Shown one piece after another: positions 45,521 through 56,131 of a stretch of 64,000 nucleotides of DNA. The stretch is from Gammaproteobacteria bacterium. Its GTDB lineage: Bacteria > Pseudomonadota > Gammaproteobacteria > DSM-16500. Position 1 is the first letter of the stretch. Each line of letters begins with the position of its first letter. Below the pieces are notes generated by a model. It did no database searches and was not told where the DNA came from. It saw only the letters and a list, made by a program, of their open reading frames with translations. The DNA is taken from contig JARLJO010000045.1 in NCBI GenBank assembly GCA_031291175.1, forward strand, positions 1 through 64,000, read 5' to 3'. The translations under genes and the position numbers were made by a program.

Positions 45521-45642
45521 CCCCGCCCCATTCATATTCCATACCTCTAATCTCACAACGAATGATCCTCCCAGTCAGGATCATACCGTCCTTCTTAAGG
45601 TACATAATAATGAATATTTAAATTAAGAGAAAAATACACAGG

Positions 45643-45694
45643 GTTTCGCGGACACAACCCCCACAAAAAACGTGGGGGCCTTAGTCCGCGCTAC
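45643..45694. repeat. Dispersed palindrome, 'gtagcacggacta' family, copy 4
   Basis: GTTTCGCGGACACAACCCCC...GGGGGCCTTAGTCCGCGCTAC. It is inverted relative to copy 3, and its outer arm complements copy 3's outer arm (GTAGC-CGGACTAA), giving the pair terminal inverted repeats about 226 bp apart. It lies just before the PmrA-like box of the hydrolase-like gene. Confidence 0.7.
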
Positions 45695-45743
45695 GAATCT
45701 TATTATTTTTCAAAGTGAAGCGATTGCTTTGATAAAAAGTATT

Positions 45744-45776
45744 CTTAATACTTTCTTAAGCTATTGAATGTACAAT
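45744..45776 (+). promoter_or_regulatory. PmrA-like box and -10 of the hydrolase-like orphan
   Basis: CTTAAT (45744-45749), 5-nt spacer, CTTAAG (45755-45760), then 10 nt and TACAAT (45771-45776). This placement would start transcription near 45783, so an ATG at 45778 cannot be the translation start. The ATG at 45811 is the consistent choice. Confidence 0.65.
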
Positions 45777-45810
45777 TATGGGACACTTAGTATTCATAAG
45801 AGATAATTTC

Positions 45811-47430
45811 ATGCCAAATGAACATGCGCAAACTGAACAAGTCGTACTGGCCAAACCTCCGAAAGCTCTAAGCAGCATATTAGCACAATGGCTAAAGAAC
45901 GGTTGGCGCACACTCATCTCCCCGCTCACTCAAGTGATTATGGCCGTGGGTATTTTTCCAGCGCAAACGCTGAGTACTATCAAAAAAATTCCTCTTTTAA
46001 GCTCTATGGTTGGATTTATTACGCGAAAACTCGGCAATGATTCACGCCTCGCGACTGAGACATTTCAAGAAGATTTCGTGGAAAAGAAAGTGCCCGTCGA
46101 TCGCGTTGGTTTCTTTGGCGTGATCTGGAATTTTTTTAATAAGAACGCTAAAGCCATTCCATTTGTTGATGGCCCCGATCTAAAGGTAGCAGCAGTAAAG
46201 ACACCTTACACAACCGATTTTGGTAGACATGTTGAGTTAGAAACCTATCATTTCGAACATAACGACTTTGAAAAAATTCCGACAGAACATCAATATTATC
46301 GCGTGCACTGTGGTAACAACACAGCCAATTGCAGCCGTTTTTTCACTGAATTAGCCACCCTCAGTCAACGTCATCCCGAATTAAAAACCATTGCCTATAA
46401 CCATCCTGGGATTGAAGGCAGCGGTGGCGTTACCATGTCACAAGACGATTTGATTAATGGATTATGCGCGCAAGTGAAACTGTTGATTCAGAACGGCGCG
46501 AAGCCAGAGAACATTGAGTTAAGCGGTTTTTCAATTGGCGCAGCAACAGCAGCGCTCGCCGCAGAAAAATTATATCAGGAAGGATTTAACGTCAAATTAG
46601 ATAATAAAAATGGGCCTAGTCTTTTTGATGATAGAACTTTTTCAACGATGGGAGACGTAGTAACCAATGGGTTTCCTGTTTTAGGCGGAGTCTTTAAAGC
46701 CTTAAAAATGCTGCCTATCGTCAAAGAATTAACGCATTATATTTTGCAGCCACTGGTGAAAAATCTGGTTGTTAAACCTTTACTTTGGCTCATTAACTGG
46801 AATATGGATCCTGCTCGCGCTTACAATTCTGTTTCACCTGCGAGAAGAGCATTAACTGTCGTAAAACCCGAAAGCAAAGGCGACGGCGCTCTAAAAACAA
46901 TAGGTAAATACATTGGTAAGTTCACTGGATTATTTAAACGCGGCACCGGAGATAAAGTCATTCCTTTCCACGTTTCATTATTGTCTGGCACAGAAAATAC
47001 TGCGGATAAAGCCGCGTGGAAAAAAACGCTCAGCGAACTAGAGCAAGATATTAAAGATAATGAGGGCGTGATCACTAAACCCGAATTACTTGATGCATTA
47101 AAACCTGATAACTCTATTTCATCCGATGCGCTAGTGCGATTAAAACTGGCAACGGTACGGCATGAAAATGCTAGTGACTTAGTTTGTCTTTTAAAAGTTG
47201 GCACGAAAGCGCGTCGCTTTCACGGTGTAGCAGAAGCGAATGCACACAACAATAGATCAGAAGAACTGGTATCACGTGTTAAGCCAGAAGAGATGCAAGC
47301 GGCCTTACGTGCGGCCAAATTAGACCCTGCATTACCGGCCAATGGGGTAACTTTTTACTCTTTACATCATAAGGCCGTTCAAGCTCACAATGAGCGTGAG
47401 GAATATGTTAGGAATGAGTTTAAAGCTTAG
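45811..47430 (+). CDS. Alpha/beta-hydrolase-like orphan, PmrA-box promoter
   Basis: About 539 residues. A nucleophile-elbow motif G-F-S-I-G (Ser at about residue 241, in IELSGFSIGAATAALAAEKL) follows a strand and loop (KTIAYNHPGIEGSGG) in the usual alpha/beta hydrolase order, which suggests a lipase, esterase or acyltransferase. A hydrophobic N-terminal part (about 15-55) and a middle segment (VKNLVVKPLLWLINW) may associate with membranes. Legionella has large effector families with this kind of GxSxG core. The catalytic Asp and His are not clear by eye. The C-terminal ~150 residues are charged and helical. The start is chosen from the promoter position. Confidence 0.6.
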   Translation: MPNEHAQTEQVVLAKPPKALSSILAQWLKNGWRTLISPLTQVIMAVGIFPAQTLSTIKKIPLLSSMVGFITRKLGNDSRLATETFQEDFVEKKVPVDRVGFFGVIWNFFNKNAKAIPFVDGPDLKVAAVKTPYTTDFGRHVELETYHFEHNDFEKIPTEHQYYRVHCGNNTANCSRFFTELATLSQRHPELKTIAYNHPGIEGSGGVTMSQDDLINGLCAQVKLLIQNGAKPENIELSGFSIGAATAALAAEKLYQEGFNVKLDNKNGPSLFDDRTFSTMGDVVTNGFPVLGGVFKALKMLPIVKELTHYILQPLVKNLVVKPLLWLINWNMDPARAYNSVSPARRALTVVKPESKGDGALKTIGKYIGKFTGLFKRGTGDKVIPFHVSLLSGTENTADKAAWKKTLSELEQDIKDNEGVITKPELLDALKPDNSISSDALVRLKLATVRHENASDLVCLLKVGTKARRFHGVAEANAHNNRSEELVSRVKPEEMQAALRAAKLDPALPANGVTFYSLHHKAVQAHNEREEYVRNEFKA

Positions 47431-47465
47431 TGCAGTGAGAATGATTCTACATCCATCCACCTACG

Positions 47466-47492
47466 TCCCGCGGCTTGTCCGCGGGATCCAGT
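47466..47492. repeat. Single palindrome of the 'ccgcggcttgtccgcgg' family
   Basis: CCCGCGGCTTGTCCGCGGGATCC is itself partly palindromic and matches one arm of the pair at 34316-34387. It lies between the convergent hydrolase-like gene and the small membrane protein gene, where it could contribute to transcription termination. Confidence 0.6.
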
Positions 47493-47512
47493 TAAGCTTA
47501 ATTCAGCGATTT

Positions 47513-47788
47513 TTATTGGCCTAACGCACACTTCTTATTGAGACAAGTGCAACGGTACATTCCAATCACACTAATGAAAATCCATGCTACCTCTATAACG
47601 ACAGAGGACAAGTTCCAATGGAAGTACAAAGAAAACAAAATTAACCATGCGCCCAGAAAGTTCAAGAACTGATATATCATGCTATCAGAAATCCACTTAC
47701 CAGTGCTTAATAAAAAGTAAGCCACCAGAATAATAATAACTCCAGTCATGCCTACAAAATCAGAAATTCGTGCAAGATTTTCGTACAT
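47513..47788 (-). CDS. Small membrane protein resembling the CBU_0592 family
   Basis: A 91-residue protein with three predicted membrane helices (about 10-28, 37-56, 60-79). Sequence features such as DFVGMTGVIIILVAYFLLSTGK and YQFLNFLGAWLILFSLYFHWN recall the small CBU_0592-type membrane proteins first seen in Coxiella. Function unknown. A single gene, convergent with the hydrolase-like gene. Confidence 0.7.
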   Translation of the reverse strand: MYENLARISDFVGMTGVIIILVAYFLLSTGKWISDSMIYQFLNFLGAWLILFSLYFHWNLSSVVIEVAWIFISVIGMYRCTCLNKKCALGQ

Positions 47789-47863
47789 TCTTAACCTCAG
47801 TTTTGATATTCATTTTTTTCAGCCGCCATTCTTTCATGTAACTTCACATTTATCCAGCGTAAC

Positions 47864-48844
47864 TTAGGCAAAGTCTTTAATCGCTAAAAAACCCATTGCA
47901 GCAATCAACACATCCACCCCGGCGCCTTCCTTATGGGCATTTTCACTCAAATGCCGCCGCCAGGCACGAGCGCCCTTCTGACCTTGAAATAGACCTAAAA
48001 TATGACGTGTCATACTCGATAATTTCACCTTCTTCCCTAACTGCTCTATCACGTAGGGAATAAAAGCCTCTATCACCGCCTCTCGCGTTCTTACTTTTCC
48101 ATCTAATGCATAATAATTTTTTTCAATTTCCGCTAAAAAATAGGGATTGGTATAAGCCTCACGCCCTATCATGACGCCATCAACAAATTGTAAATGTTCG
48201 TCTACGGCGTCCATCTCTTTGATTCCACCATTCACCACAATCGTCAGCTGTTTGAAATCTTGTTTAATTTGACGAACAACATCATAACGTAATGGCGGTA
48301 TTTCCCGATTCTGCTTGGGACTTAAACCATTTAACCAGGCTTTTCTGGCATGAATCACAAACACCTGACACCCGGCAGCCGCCACCTTTTGAATAAAATG
48401 AGTCAGCTCTTCATAGGAGTCTTGTTCATCTACACCAATCCGGCATTTTACCGTAACGGGTATTTTGACAGCCGCAGACATGGCAGCCACACAGTCTGCC
48501 ACCGTATCGGGACTTAACATTAAGCATGCCCCAAAATGCCCCGACTTCACACGATCACTAGGACAACCCACATTCAAATTAATTTCATCATAGCCATAGT
48601 CCTCACCCATTTTAGCGCAATGCGCTAACGCCTTGGGATCGGATCCACCCAACTGCAATGCGACAGGATGCTCTGACGAATCAAATGCCAGAAAGCGGTT
48701 ATAATCCCCATGAATTAAAGCCCCTGTTGTCACCATCTCGGTATAAAGCAAAGCGTTGGGCGCAATCAGACGCAGGAAATAACGATCATGGCGATCGGTC
48801 CAATCCATCATGGGAGCAACTGAAAAACGGCGATCTAACATCAT
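47864..48844 (-). CDS. dusA: DusA, tRNA-dihydrouridine(20/20a) synthase
   Basis: A 326-residue FMN-dependent enzyme that reduces U20/U20a in tRNA D-loops. Characteristic segments are [41 protein letters not shown] (catalytic Cys) and [11 protein letters not shown]. It lies 1 bp after lapB on the same strand and is probably co-transcribed with it. Confidence 0.96.
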   Translation of the reverse strand: MMLDRRFSVAPMMDWTDRHDRYFLRLIAPNALLYTEMVTTGALIHGDYNRFLAFDSSEHPVALQLGGSDPKALAHCAKMGEDYGYDEINLNVGCPSDRVKSGHFGACLMLSPDTVADCVAAMSAAVKIPVTVKCRIGVDEQDSYEELTHFIQKVAAAGCQVFVIHARKAWLNGLSPKQNREIPPLRYDVVRQIKQDFKQLTIVVNGGIKEMDAVDEHLQFVDGVMIGREAYTNPYFLAEIEKNYYALDGKVRTREAVIEAFIPYVIEQLGKKVKLSSMTRHILGLFQGQKGARAWRRHLSENAHKEGAGVDVLIAAMGFLAIKDFA

Positions 48845-48845
48845 T

Positions 48846-50009
48846 TTATTCTTCTAAACTGTGCACGGGCTTAACAGAACTCCATTGTTTGCAGCCAGGG
48901 CATTGCCAATGTAATGTTTTGCCCGAAAAACCGCAGGAGACACATTGGTACTCCGGTTTATCGGCCAGTAGCTTATGCGTCAATCCTTGCAGAATAAGCA
49001 AATCGTCACGCGCTCTACCCTCTGTACTTGAGACATAGAGATTAATAAATAAGTGCAAACCGCCTATGGAAGGATAGCGTCGCACATAATCTGCGACAAA
49101 TTTTGCCGCCACTTTGTCACCTTTCCATTGCCTGATACGTTCAGATAAAATCAAAACCACAGGAATTTTAGGGTATTCATCCAGTACTTGCATGAGATAT
49201 GCCACCATTCTTTCTTGCTCATGCATTTTTTCATAACAAGAAGCCAAAGCCTCAATTGCTTCTGAAAGATAATCCGCATCTTGACTCTTAATGCGCTTTA
49301 AACTGCGCAGTGCACTTTTATATTCACCTTTTTCCATGTCCCACCTGGCTTGGAGCAAGCTCGCCCGTACAGACTGCGCATCTGCCTCTAAAGCTTGTTT
49401 GACGTTTTGGTTCGCCTGTTCATTTTGACCCTTTGCTCTAGCCAATAGCGCAAGCTCACAATAATAATGCGCAATCACCGGCTGCATGTTTTTCTTGGTC
49501 GAATTACCAAGCTTAATTGCAGTTTGAATCGCATTTTCCCAGGCTTTTTCTTGTTGATAAATATCAAGCAATGCTCGCAAAGCCGGAACAGAATATTCTT
49601 TTAATCCGACGACTTCTAAAAAAACACGCTCAGCACGATCCAGTACGCCAGCGCTGAGATAATCTTGTCCTAACTCGAATAAGGATTGTTCGCGATAACT
49701 TTTGTCTAATTGTGGCCGCGCAATCAAATTTTGATGAATGCGAATGGCTCTATCCACTTCACCACGGCGACGAAATAATTTGCCGACCGCCAAGTGTGTT
49801 TCTACTGTGCCACTGTCCACTTCTAACATTTTAATAAAAATATCAACCGCTTTATCAGGCTCTTCATTTAACAAAAAATTTAAACCGACTAAATAATCAC
49901 GAGGCAAGTTCACTTTTTGCGTGGCAACATCACCTGTGCGCGTTCGATACCCGATGTACCAAGCACAGAAAATGGCTACAACAATTAATAAAAAACCTTC
50001 AATACCCAT
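48846..50009 (-). CDS. lapB: LapB (YciM), LPS assembly regulator with TPR and rubredoxin domains
   Basis: A 387-residue protein: an N-terminal membrane anchor (about 3-20), about nine TPR repeats (from about 40 to 330), then a rubredoxin-type zinc site ([20 protein letters not shown], about 353-372). LapB directs FtsH to degrade LpxC and so controls LPS synthesis. It follows lapA with a 1-bp overlap, the conserved arrangement. Confidence 0.96.
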   Translation of the reverse strand: MGIEGFLLIVVAIFCAWYIGYRTRTGDVATQKVNLPRDYLVGLNFLLNEEPDKAVDIFIKMLEVDSGTVETHLAVGKLFRRRGEVDRAIRIHQNLIARPQLDKSYREQSLFELGQDYLSAGVLDRAERVFLEVVGLKEYSVPALRALLDIYQQEKAWENAIQTAIKLGNSTKKNMQPVIAHYYCELALLARAKGQNEQANQNVKQALEADAQSVRASLLQARWDMEKGEYKSALRSLKRIKSQDADYLSEAIEALASCYEKMHEQERMVAYLMQVLDEYPKIPVVLILSERIRQWKGDKVAAKFVADYVRRYPSIGGLHLFINLYVSSTEGRARDDLLILQGLTHKLLADKPEYQCVSCGFSGKTLHWQCPGCKQWSSVKPVHSLEE

Positions 50010-50299
50010 TAATGCTTATCCTGTAGGGGAATGGCGCGCAAATTTTCAATTTCTTTTTCTGCTAACTTCAAGCGTTGTTTCAAACGATAATTCTTTAATT
50101 TGATCTTTAACAACAGCCAAAGACCCACAAAAACACCCAGCAATGATCCTATTGTAAATACCATTGCAAGCAATAGAGACAAAGGCATTGTTCGATGTCC
50201 AACATAATAATTAATGCTCACTGAACCGGAGTTCAAAAGAGCAAAACTGATTCCCAATCCAATAATAATGACGATTAAAATATAACTCAAAATTCGCAC
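50009..50299 (-). CDS. lapA: LapA (YciS), small membrane partner of LapB
   Basis: A 96-residue protein with two membrane helices (about 2-20 and 42-66) and a C-terminal coiled segment with KLKNYRLKQRLKLAEKEIENL. The start is taken as the GTG at 50299, with GGGGAG 8 nt before it. The frame remains open upstream to 50362, but that part overlaps the rpsA terminator and encodes no family sequence. LapA works with LapB in LPS homeostasis. Confidence 0.9.
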   Translation of the reverse strand: MRILSYILIVIIIGLGISFALLNSGSVSINYYVGHRTMPLSLLLAMVFTIGSLLGVFVGLWLLLKIKLKNYRLKQRLKLAEKEIENLRAIPLQDKH

Positions 50300-50340
50300 G
50301 TTTATTTCTCCCCTGTCATTTCTTGCCGCCGTCAGCGGAT

Positions 50341-50386
50341 AAATAAAAAAAAACGGTATCACACAGAGTCTGCAGATACCGTTTTC
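50341..50386 (-). terminator. Intrinsic terminator of rpsA
   Basis: A perfect 11-bp stem (AAAACGGTATC at 50350-50360 with GATACCGTTTT at 50375-50385). On the minus strand it is followed by a run of nine T. It lies 24 bp after the rpsA stop and just before lapA, so lapA-lapB would need its own promoter or read-through. Confidence 0.9.
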
Positions 50387-50409
50387 GTTACGACTTAACG
50401 TGTTATGAT

Positions 50410-52107
50410 TTATTTTTCGTTGTTGCTCATTTTATCTTTAAATAAATCACCCAACGTCGTTTTCAACGGACCTTCAGCTTTTTCTTTCTTCTTGGCAGTT
50501 GTTGTTGCTTTTGCCTTTTTAGGCGCAGCATCTTTGGACTTCATTGAAAGCGTAATAGTATGGGTTTTACGATCTGTACCCGTAATTTTCGCTTCAATAG
50601 AATCACCAACGTTCAACTTGGTGCGAGCATCTTCCACTTTTTCTTGGGAGATTTCAGCAGCACGCAATGTACCATGAACATTTGGAGCCAATTCAATCAC
50701 AGCGGATTTAGCATCCACTTCAACAACTGTACCCATTACAACGCTACCTTTTTCGTTTTCGTTCAGGTAGTTAGCAATTGGATCGTCAGCTAATTGTTTC
50801 AAGCCTAGAGAGATGCGTTCACGTTCAGCGTCAATCGCCAAGATAACGGTTTCAAGCTCGTCGCCTTTTTGATATTTACGAACAGTTTCTTGTGCTTCAG
50901 CTTCATTCCAAGAAACGTCTGATAAGTGAATCAAGCCATCTATGCCGCCATCCAAGCCGATAAAGATACCGAAATCAGTAATCGATTTGATTTTACCGGA
51001 GATCTTGTCGCCTTTAGCGTGATGATTAGCAAACTCTTCCCATGGGTTAGGTGTGCACTGCTTCAAGCCTAAGGAAATACGACGACGATCGCTGTCGATA
51101 TCTAAAACGATCACTTCAACTTCTTGGCCTAAATGTACAACCTTATTTGGGTTGATGTTTTTGTTTGTCCAATCCATTTCGGAAACGTGGACCAAACCTT
51201 CAATGCCTTCTTCAATTTCAACAAAGCAGCCGTAATCGGTAATGTTGGTTACTTTACCGGATAGACGCTTGCCAATTGGGTAACGGCTACCGATATCAGC
51301 CCATGGATCTTCGCCCAATTGCTTCAAGCCTAAGGATACACGTGCGCTGCCACGATCAAACTTCAAGATCTTCACTTTGATCTCGTCGCCGATGTTTAAG
51401 ATTTCGCTAGGATGCTTGATACGCTTCCATGACATATCAGTGATATGCAACAAGCCATCAATACCGCCTAAATCAATAAATGCGCCGTAATCGGTTAAGT
51501 TCTTCACGATACCTTTCACTTCGTCACCTTCATGCAGGTTTTCGAGTAAAGCTTCGCGTTCTACGCTGTTTTCAGCTTCCATCACTAAGCGACGTGACAC
51601 AACGATGTTGTTACGTTTAGCGTCAATCTTAATGACTTTGAAATCAAATTCTTTGCCTTCCAGGGATTCAGGATCACGTACTGGTTTAACGTCAACTAAT
51701 GAACCTGGCAAGAATGCGCGGATCTTGTTAACTTCAACAGTGAAACCACCTTTAACTCGGCCTTGAATCACACCGCGTACGGTTTCTTTCTTCTCGTAAG
51801 CTTCTTCTAACGAAATCCAGGATTCTAAGCGTTTTGCGCGTTCACGTGATAGACGGGTTGTACCGAAACCATCTTCTACTGTATCAAGAGCAACTTTAAT
51901 GTTGTCGCCTACTTTAACGTCCAGTTTGCCTTGTTCATTGTAAAACTGTTCAATAGGGATAATAGATTCAGATTTGAGACCCGCGCTAACTACGATGTAG
52001 TCAGACTCGATTCGTACGATTGTTCCGGTGATAATTGCACCTGGAACCATTGGACTTTCATTTAAGCTTGCTTCAAATAATTCCGCAAAATTTTCAGCCA
52101 TAGACAT
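50410..52107 (-). CDS. rpsA: RpsA, 30S ribosomal protein S1
   Basis: A 565-residue protein with six S1 (OB-fold) domains. The later ones are clear, e.g. [55 protein letters not shown] and [29 protein letters not shown]1 binds mRNA leaders and helps translation start. The C-terminus is Lys/Ala-rich. It follows cmk, as in most gammaproteobacteria. ihfB, often next, is absent; lapA follows instead. Confidence 0.98.
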   Translation of the reverse strand: MSMAENFAELFEASLNESPMVPGAIITGTIVRIESDYIVVSAGLKSESIIPIEQFYNEQGKLDVKVGDNIKVALDTVEDGFGTTRLSRERAKRLESWISLEEAYEKKETVRGVIQGRVKGGFTVEVNKIRAFLPGSLVDVKPVRDPESLEGKEFDFKVIKIDAKRNNIVVSRRLVMEAENSVEREALLENLHEGDEVKGIVKNLTDYGAFIDLGGIDGLLHITDMSWKRIKHPSEILNIGDEIKVKILKFDRGSARVSLGLKQLGEDPWADIGSRYPIGKRLSGKVTNITDYGCFVEIEEGIEGLVHVSEMDWTNKNINPNKVVHLGQEVEVIVLDIDSDRRRISLGLKQCTPNPWEEFANHHAKGDKISGKIKSITDFGIFIGLDGGIDGLIHLSDVSWNEAEAQETVRKYQKGDELETVILAIDAERERISLGLKQLADDPIANYLNENEKGSVVMGTVVEVDAKSAVIELAPNVHGTLRAAEISQEKVEDARTKLNVGDSIEAKITGTDRKTHTITLSMKSKDAAPKKAKATTTAKKKEKAEGPLKTTLGDLFKDKMSNNEK

Positions 52108-52306
52108 ATAATAATTTTCCTAGATTTTTAAAAGCAGCTTACATACACTGTTTTAAATAACCCAACTTTCAGTTAAAAATAAATAAAACGACACAAAGCG
52201 ACCTATAAAGGTTACTTGCATCGCACCTGTTTACATTAATTAGCTATCAAATACACTTTGATCTCTTCTCTTAAAAATGCCAGAGGAAGAGTTCGGGGCT
52301 GTTTTG

Positions 52307-52999
52307 CTAATGAATGCTTGAAAATATCTTCCTGACTTCCGACATGATTCTTTCGACGACTTGTTCAATCGTTAAAGTATCCGTGTCGATCCGTATCGCA
52401 TCAACTGCCGGCCTTAGGGGAGCCACTGCACGCTCTTGATCACGCTTATCACGCTCAAGGAGCTCGCCCACAAGGTCGTCTAGATTAACATCAATGCCTT
52501 TTTCCTTCAACTGGTTATACCGCCTACGGGCCCGCTCTTTGGCGCTGGCGGTCAAAAAGATCTTAATTTCGGCATCAGGGAAGACTACAGTGCCCATATC
52601 ACGCCCATCGGTAACCAGGCCAGGCGGCTCACGGAAGGCCCTTTGACGACTTAAAAGAGCCGTCCTGACGGCGGGCAAAGTCCCGACTTTAGAGGCGGCA
52701 TTACCCATTTTTTCGGTGCGGATGGTTTCAGTGACATCCTGGCCTTCGAGCAAAATATGGGGCGGCACGCCTGTTTCAATCACCTTAAACTGGACATCGA
52801 GATGCTCAGCTAAAACCTCTAAGGCTGGCTCATTTTCAAGGGCTACACCGTGTTTTTGCGCCGCTAACGCTAATACACGATATAAAGCCCCGCTATCTAA
52901 CAAATTCCAACCCAAACGTGTTGCAACTAATTGGCCTACGACCCCTTTACCTGTCCCACTCGCGCCATCGATGGTCAGTACGGGTTTTTTGCGAGTCAT
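52307..52999 (-). CDS. cmk: Cmk, cytidylate kinase
   Basis: A 230-residue NMP kinase that phosphorylates CMP and dCMP. The P-loop is [13 protein letters not shown] (about 6-18), with the CMP-binding region [14 protein letters not shown] and lid segment [13 protein letters not shown]. Its ATG overlaps the gyrA stop (ATGA). The usual neighbour serC or aroA is not present; gyrA precedes it directly. Confidence 0.97.
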   Translation of the reverse strand: MTRKKPVLTIDGASGTGKGVVGQLVATRLGWNLLDSGALYRVLALAAQKHGVALENEPALEVLAEHLDVQFKVIETGVPPHILLEGQDVTETIRTEKMGNAASKVGTLPAVRTALLSRQRAFREPPGLVTDGRDMGTVVFPDAEIKIFLTASAKERARRRYNQLKEKGIDVNLDDLVGELLERDKRDQERAVAPLRPAVDAIRIDTDTLTIEQVVERIMSEVRKIFSSIH

Positions 53000-55548
53000 T
53001 CACTTGCTTCCACTTGTAAGGTTGCCACTCTTTCCAGGCTAACTAACAATTCTTCATTGTTTAATTGGATCAAACGAACGCCTTGTGTGTTACGACCAAT
53101 CAATGAGATTTCAGAGACGGGCACGCGCACTAACGTTCCTTTGTTGCTGATTAACATCACTTCGTCTTCCGGTTTAACCTGGATGGCGCCGATGACATTA
53201 CCATTACGTTCGTTGACTTGAATGGAGATAACACCCTGACCACCTCGACCGGTCACACGATACTCTTCAGCAGCGGTTCGTTTACCATAACCCGATTCGG
53301 TTGCTGTTAAAATATCGCCGTCAGATGCAACAACCACCAACGAAATAACACGTTGATCATCTTGCAACTTCACACCGCGAACACCGCGAGCTGTTCTGCC
53401 CATAGGACGCACTTTTTCTTCTGGGAAACGAATCACTTTACCAGCATTGGTAAAGAGCATGACTTCGTGTTTACCATCAGTAATCGATACACCAACCAGA
53501 CGATCATTATCCGCCAATTCCAGCGCAATAATACCGGATGAGCGTGGGCGCGAGAATTCGGTCAATGCCACCTTTTTAACTGTCCCTTGCGCGGTAGCCA
53601 TAAAGACAAAATGGTCTTCACGATATTCGCGCATTGGCAAGATAGCGGTAATACGCTCGCCTTCCGCCAATGGCAGGAGATTAATAATCGGCTTTCCGCG
53701 TGAATTGCGGCTAGCTTGTGGCAATTGATACACCTTCAACCAATATACTTTCCCGCTATTAGAGAAGCAAAGAATCGTATCATGCGTATTAGCCGATAAC
53801 AGATGCTCAATAAAATCTTCTTCTTTTACGTTGGACGAGGACTTGCCTTTACCGCCACGATGTTGTGCTTGATAAGCATCCACTGGCTGGATTTTCGCAT
53901 AACCATCATGTGAGATGGTAACGACAACATCTTCTTGAGGCAACAAATCTTCCAGACTGAAATCTCCTTCGCTTTCAACAATTTCAGTACGGCGTGCATC
54001 GCCGAATTGGTCGCGAATGAGAATCAATTCATCACGAATGACTTTCATCAATCGATCGGTATTTGAAATGATTTCAGTTAACTGAATGATGAGAGCTTTT
54101 AATTCTTTGTGTTCTGCAACAATTTTATCTTGCTCTAAACCCGTCAAACGATGCAAACGCATGTCTAAGATAGATTGAGCTTGCTCAGGTGACAAATGAT
54201 AGCCATCAACATTCAGACCATAACCGTCAATTGCTGTGATCAAAGCATTGCTATCGCCAGACCGAGTCAAAATATCGATGACTTCGGCCGGATGCCAAGC
54301 TTTTCCCATTAACTGCACTTTGGCTTCGCTAGCGTCTTTTGCTTGTTTAATCAGCACAATCATTTCATCGATATTAGCCAGTGCAACAGCGAGTCCTTCT
54401 AAGATATGCGCTCTTTCTTTTGCTTTACGTAAATCAAATAAGGTTCTGCGTGTGACCACTTCACGACGGTGACGGATAAACGCATCAATTAGCTCTTTGA
54501 TACTTAAAATACGTGGCTGGTTATCGACTAAAGCGACGATATTGATACCAAAAACGCTTTGTAACTGGGTTTGTACATACAAGTTATTGAGCACTACATC
54601 GGAGTTTTCACCGCGACGTAATTCAATATAGATACGCATGCCTTGTTTATCGGATTCATCACGTAAAGCAGTAATGCCTTCGAGTTTTTTCTCTTTGACC
54701 AATTCAGCAATGCGCTCTATCAAGCGAGCTTTGTTCACTTGATATGGCAACTCGGTCACAATAATCTTTTCTTTGCCGGATTTTTCATCCGTTTCAATAT
54801 GAATCTTGCCGCGAACGACCAAGCGTCCTCTACCCGTGCGGAATGCTTCAGCAATGCCAGCGCGTCCTAAGATGATACCGCCCGTTGGGAAGTCAGGGCC
54901 AGGGATGTGCTGCATGAGCTCTTGAATAGTAACATCGGGGTTATCAATAGTTGCCAAACAAGCGTTGACGACTTCGGTCAAATTATGGGGCGGAATATTG
55001 GTTGCCATACCGACGGCAATACCGGATGACCCATTCACCAATAAATGGGGAATTTGGGTTGGCATGACCACGGGGACCATTTCAGATTCATCATAATTGG
55101 GGGCAAAATCGACCGTCTCTTTTTCAAGGTCGGCTAATAAGGCATGCGCAAAACGCGACATACGGATTTCGGTATAACGCATAGCAGCTGCAGCATCGCC
55201 GTCTACCGAACCAAAGTTTCCTTGCCCGTCTACGAGCAAATAGCGCATGGAAAATGGCTGGGCCATACGAACAATGGTGTCATAAACCGCTGAGTCACCG
55301 TGGGGATGGTATTTACCGATGACGTCACCGACGACACGCGCCGATTTTTTGTAGGGTTTGTTCCAGTCGTTGCTAAGCTCATGCATAGCAAACAGGACAC
55401 GCCTGTGTACAGGTTTTAGACCATCGCGTACGTCTGGCAATGCGCGACCAACAATTACACTCATCGCGTAGTCTAAATAAGACTGCTTTAACTCAGCCTC
55501 AAGACTGACTTTTTCAACTTCTCTGGCAATCGGGGTTGGAGTATCCAT
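52996..55548 (-). CDS. gyrA: GyrA, DNA gyrase subunit A
   Basis: About 850 residues, the breakage-reunion subunit of gyrase. The quinolone-determining region [17 protein letters not shown] keeps the susceptible-type Ser and Asp (E. coli 83 and 87). The catalytic Tyr is in [13 protein letters not shown] GyrA-box-like sequence (QAQHRGGKG) opens the C-terminal beta-pinwheel domain. The ATG at 55548 (AAAGGA 4 nt before it) is preferred over the upstream TTG at 55560. A -10 with extended TGG-TATAAT lies at 55618-55613. Confidence 0.98.
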   Translation of the reverse strand: MDTPTPIAREVEKVSLEAELKQSYLDYAMSVIVGRALPDVRDGLKPVHRRVLFAMHELSNDWNKPYKKSARVVGDVIGKYHPHGDSAVYDTIVRMAQPFSMRYLLVDGQGNFGSVDGDAAAAMRYTEIRMSRFAHALLADLEKETVDFAPNYDESEMVPVVMPTQIPHLLVNGSSGIAVGMATNIPPHNLTEVVNACLATIDNPDVTIQELMQHIPGPDFPTGGIILGRAGIAEAFRTGRGRLVVRGKIHIETDEKSGKEKIIVTELPYQVNKARLIERIAELVKEKKLEGITALRDESDKQGMRIYIELRRGENSDVVLNNLYVQTQLQSVFGINIVALVDNQPRILSIKELIDAFIRHRREVVTRRTLFDLRKAKERAHILEGLAVALANIDEMIVLIKQAKDASEAKVQLMGKAWHPAEVIDILTRSGDSNALITAIDGYGLNVDGYHLSPEQAQSILDMRLHRLTGLEQDKIVAEHKELKALIIQLTEIISNTDRLMKVIRDELILIRDQFGDARRTEIVESEGDFSLEDLLPQEDVVVTISHDGYAKIQPVDAYQAQHRGGKGKSSSNVKEEDFIEHLLSANTHDTILCFSNSGKVYWLKVYQLPQASRNSRGKPIINLLPLAEGERITAILPMREYREDHFVFMATAQGTVKKVALTEFSRPRSSGIIALELADNDRLVGVSITDGKHEVMLFTNAGKVIRFPEEKVRPMGRTARGVRGVKLQDDQRVISLVVVASDGDILTATESGYGKRTAAEEYRVTGRGGQGVISIQVNERNGNVIGAIQVKPEDEVMLISNKGTLVRVPVSEISLIGRNTQGVRLIQLNNEELLVSLERVATLQVEASE

Positions 55549-55612
55549 AGGTCCTTTCAACTTAGCTAAGCGTCATAGAAATCGGTTAAAAATAATGCAT
55601 CAAAATCGCGAA

Positions 55613-55621
55613 ATTATACCA
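55613..55621 (-). promoter_or_regulatory. Extended -10 promoter of gyrA
   Basis: On the minus strand TGGTATAAT (55621-55613) is a perfect TATAAT with a TGn extension, about 65 bp before the gyrA ATG. No good -35 is seen at 17 nt, which fits an extended -10 promoter. It lies about 50 bp from the edge of the MITE-like element. Confidence 0.6.
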
Positions 55622-55673
55622 TGGATTAGAGGGGAGAAAAAGCGATAGTCAATGGAAGGATTGAGTCTTGCGC

Positions 55674-56064
55674 TGATGTTGACTGGGGTCCTGTCATGGT
55701 AGGTTTACTTTTTTCGTGCTCGCCAGTAGGCTCCGCGCGTAAAAAGCAAACCTACCCTGCCACCCCATTTTTTTAAAATTCACATCCACTTCGTGGATGC
55801 GAAAAGCGAAGGCTATAAAAGATGCGTAGATTGGGTTGAGCGTTTTTTGCGAAACCCAACATCATTAGAGCACACTGGTCTTGCACCGAGGTCGCACAGC
55901 TACACGGTAATGTTGGGCTTCGTACCTCAGCCCAACCTACATTTCTCAATAATTCCGGGGCTTTTTTATAAAATACGGGGTGGCAGGATAGGATGGCTTT
56001 TTCGCGCGAAGCGTTGCTCCCACGAAAAAGTTATCCTGTCCTGACAGGACCCCAGTCATCATCA
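55674..56064. mobile_element. MITE-like element with 23-bp terminal inverted repeats
   Basis: The ends read TGATGtTGACTGGGGTCCTG and continue TCA; the other end is its complement (TGACAGGACCCCAGTCA at 56042-56058, extended to 56064) with one mismatch over 23 bp. Next to each end is a subterminal hairpin (about 55697-55760 and 55980-56040). The centre holds a complete 'cgaaacccaacat' palindrome element (55826-55942), so one repeat is nested in another. No gene is inside. It lies between the end of the truncated rlmL and the gyrA promoter. The family recurs at 9213-9729 and 17638-17790. Confidence 0.75.
55826..55942. repeat. Nested 'cgaaacccaacat' palindrome element
   Basis: GTAGATTGGGTTGAG at the left and CTCAGCCCAACCTAC at the right form outer arms. 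GCGAAACCCAACAT and ATGTTGGGCTTCG... (complement) form inner arms. It is the inverted relative of 23820-23910. Confidence 0.7.
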
Positions 56065-56131
56065 AACCCTGCATTCCGTTTCAACTCATGCAGACCCATA
56101 CTCGCTACTGCCCAACTTGATTTCAACATCC

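Noticed and set aside
45778..45810. ATG at 45778 as start of the hydrolase-like gene
   Set aside because: It falls 2 bp after the proposed -10 (45771-45776), so it would be upstream of the transcript start. The ATG at 45811 is consistent.
50299..50362. Upstream extension of lapA to 50362
   Set aside because: It would start inside the rpsA terminator hairpin and T-run. The GTG at 50299 has a good ribosome binding site and matches the family N-terminus.
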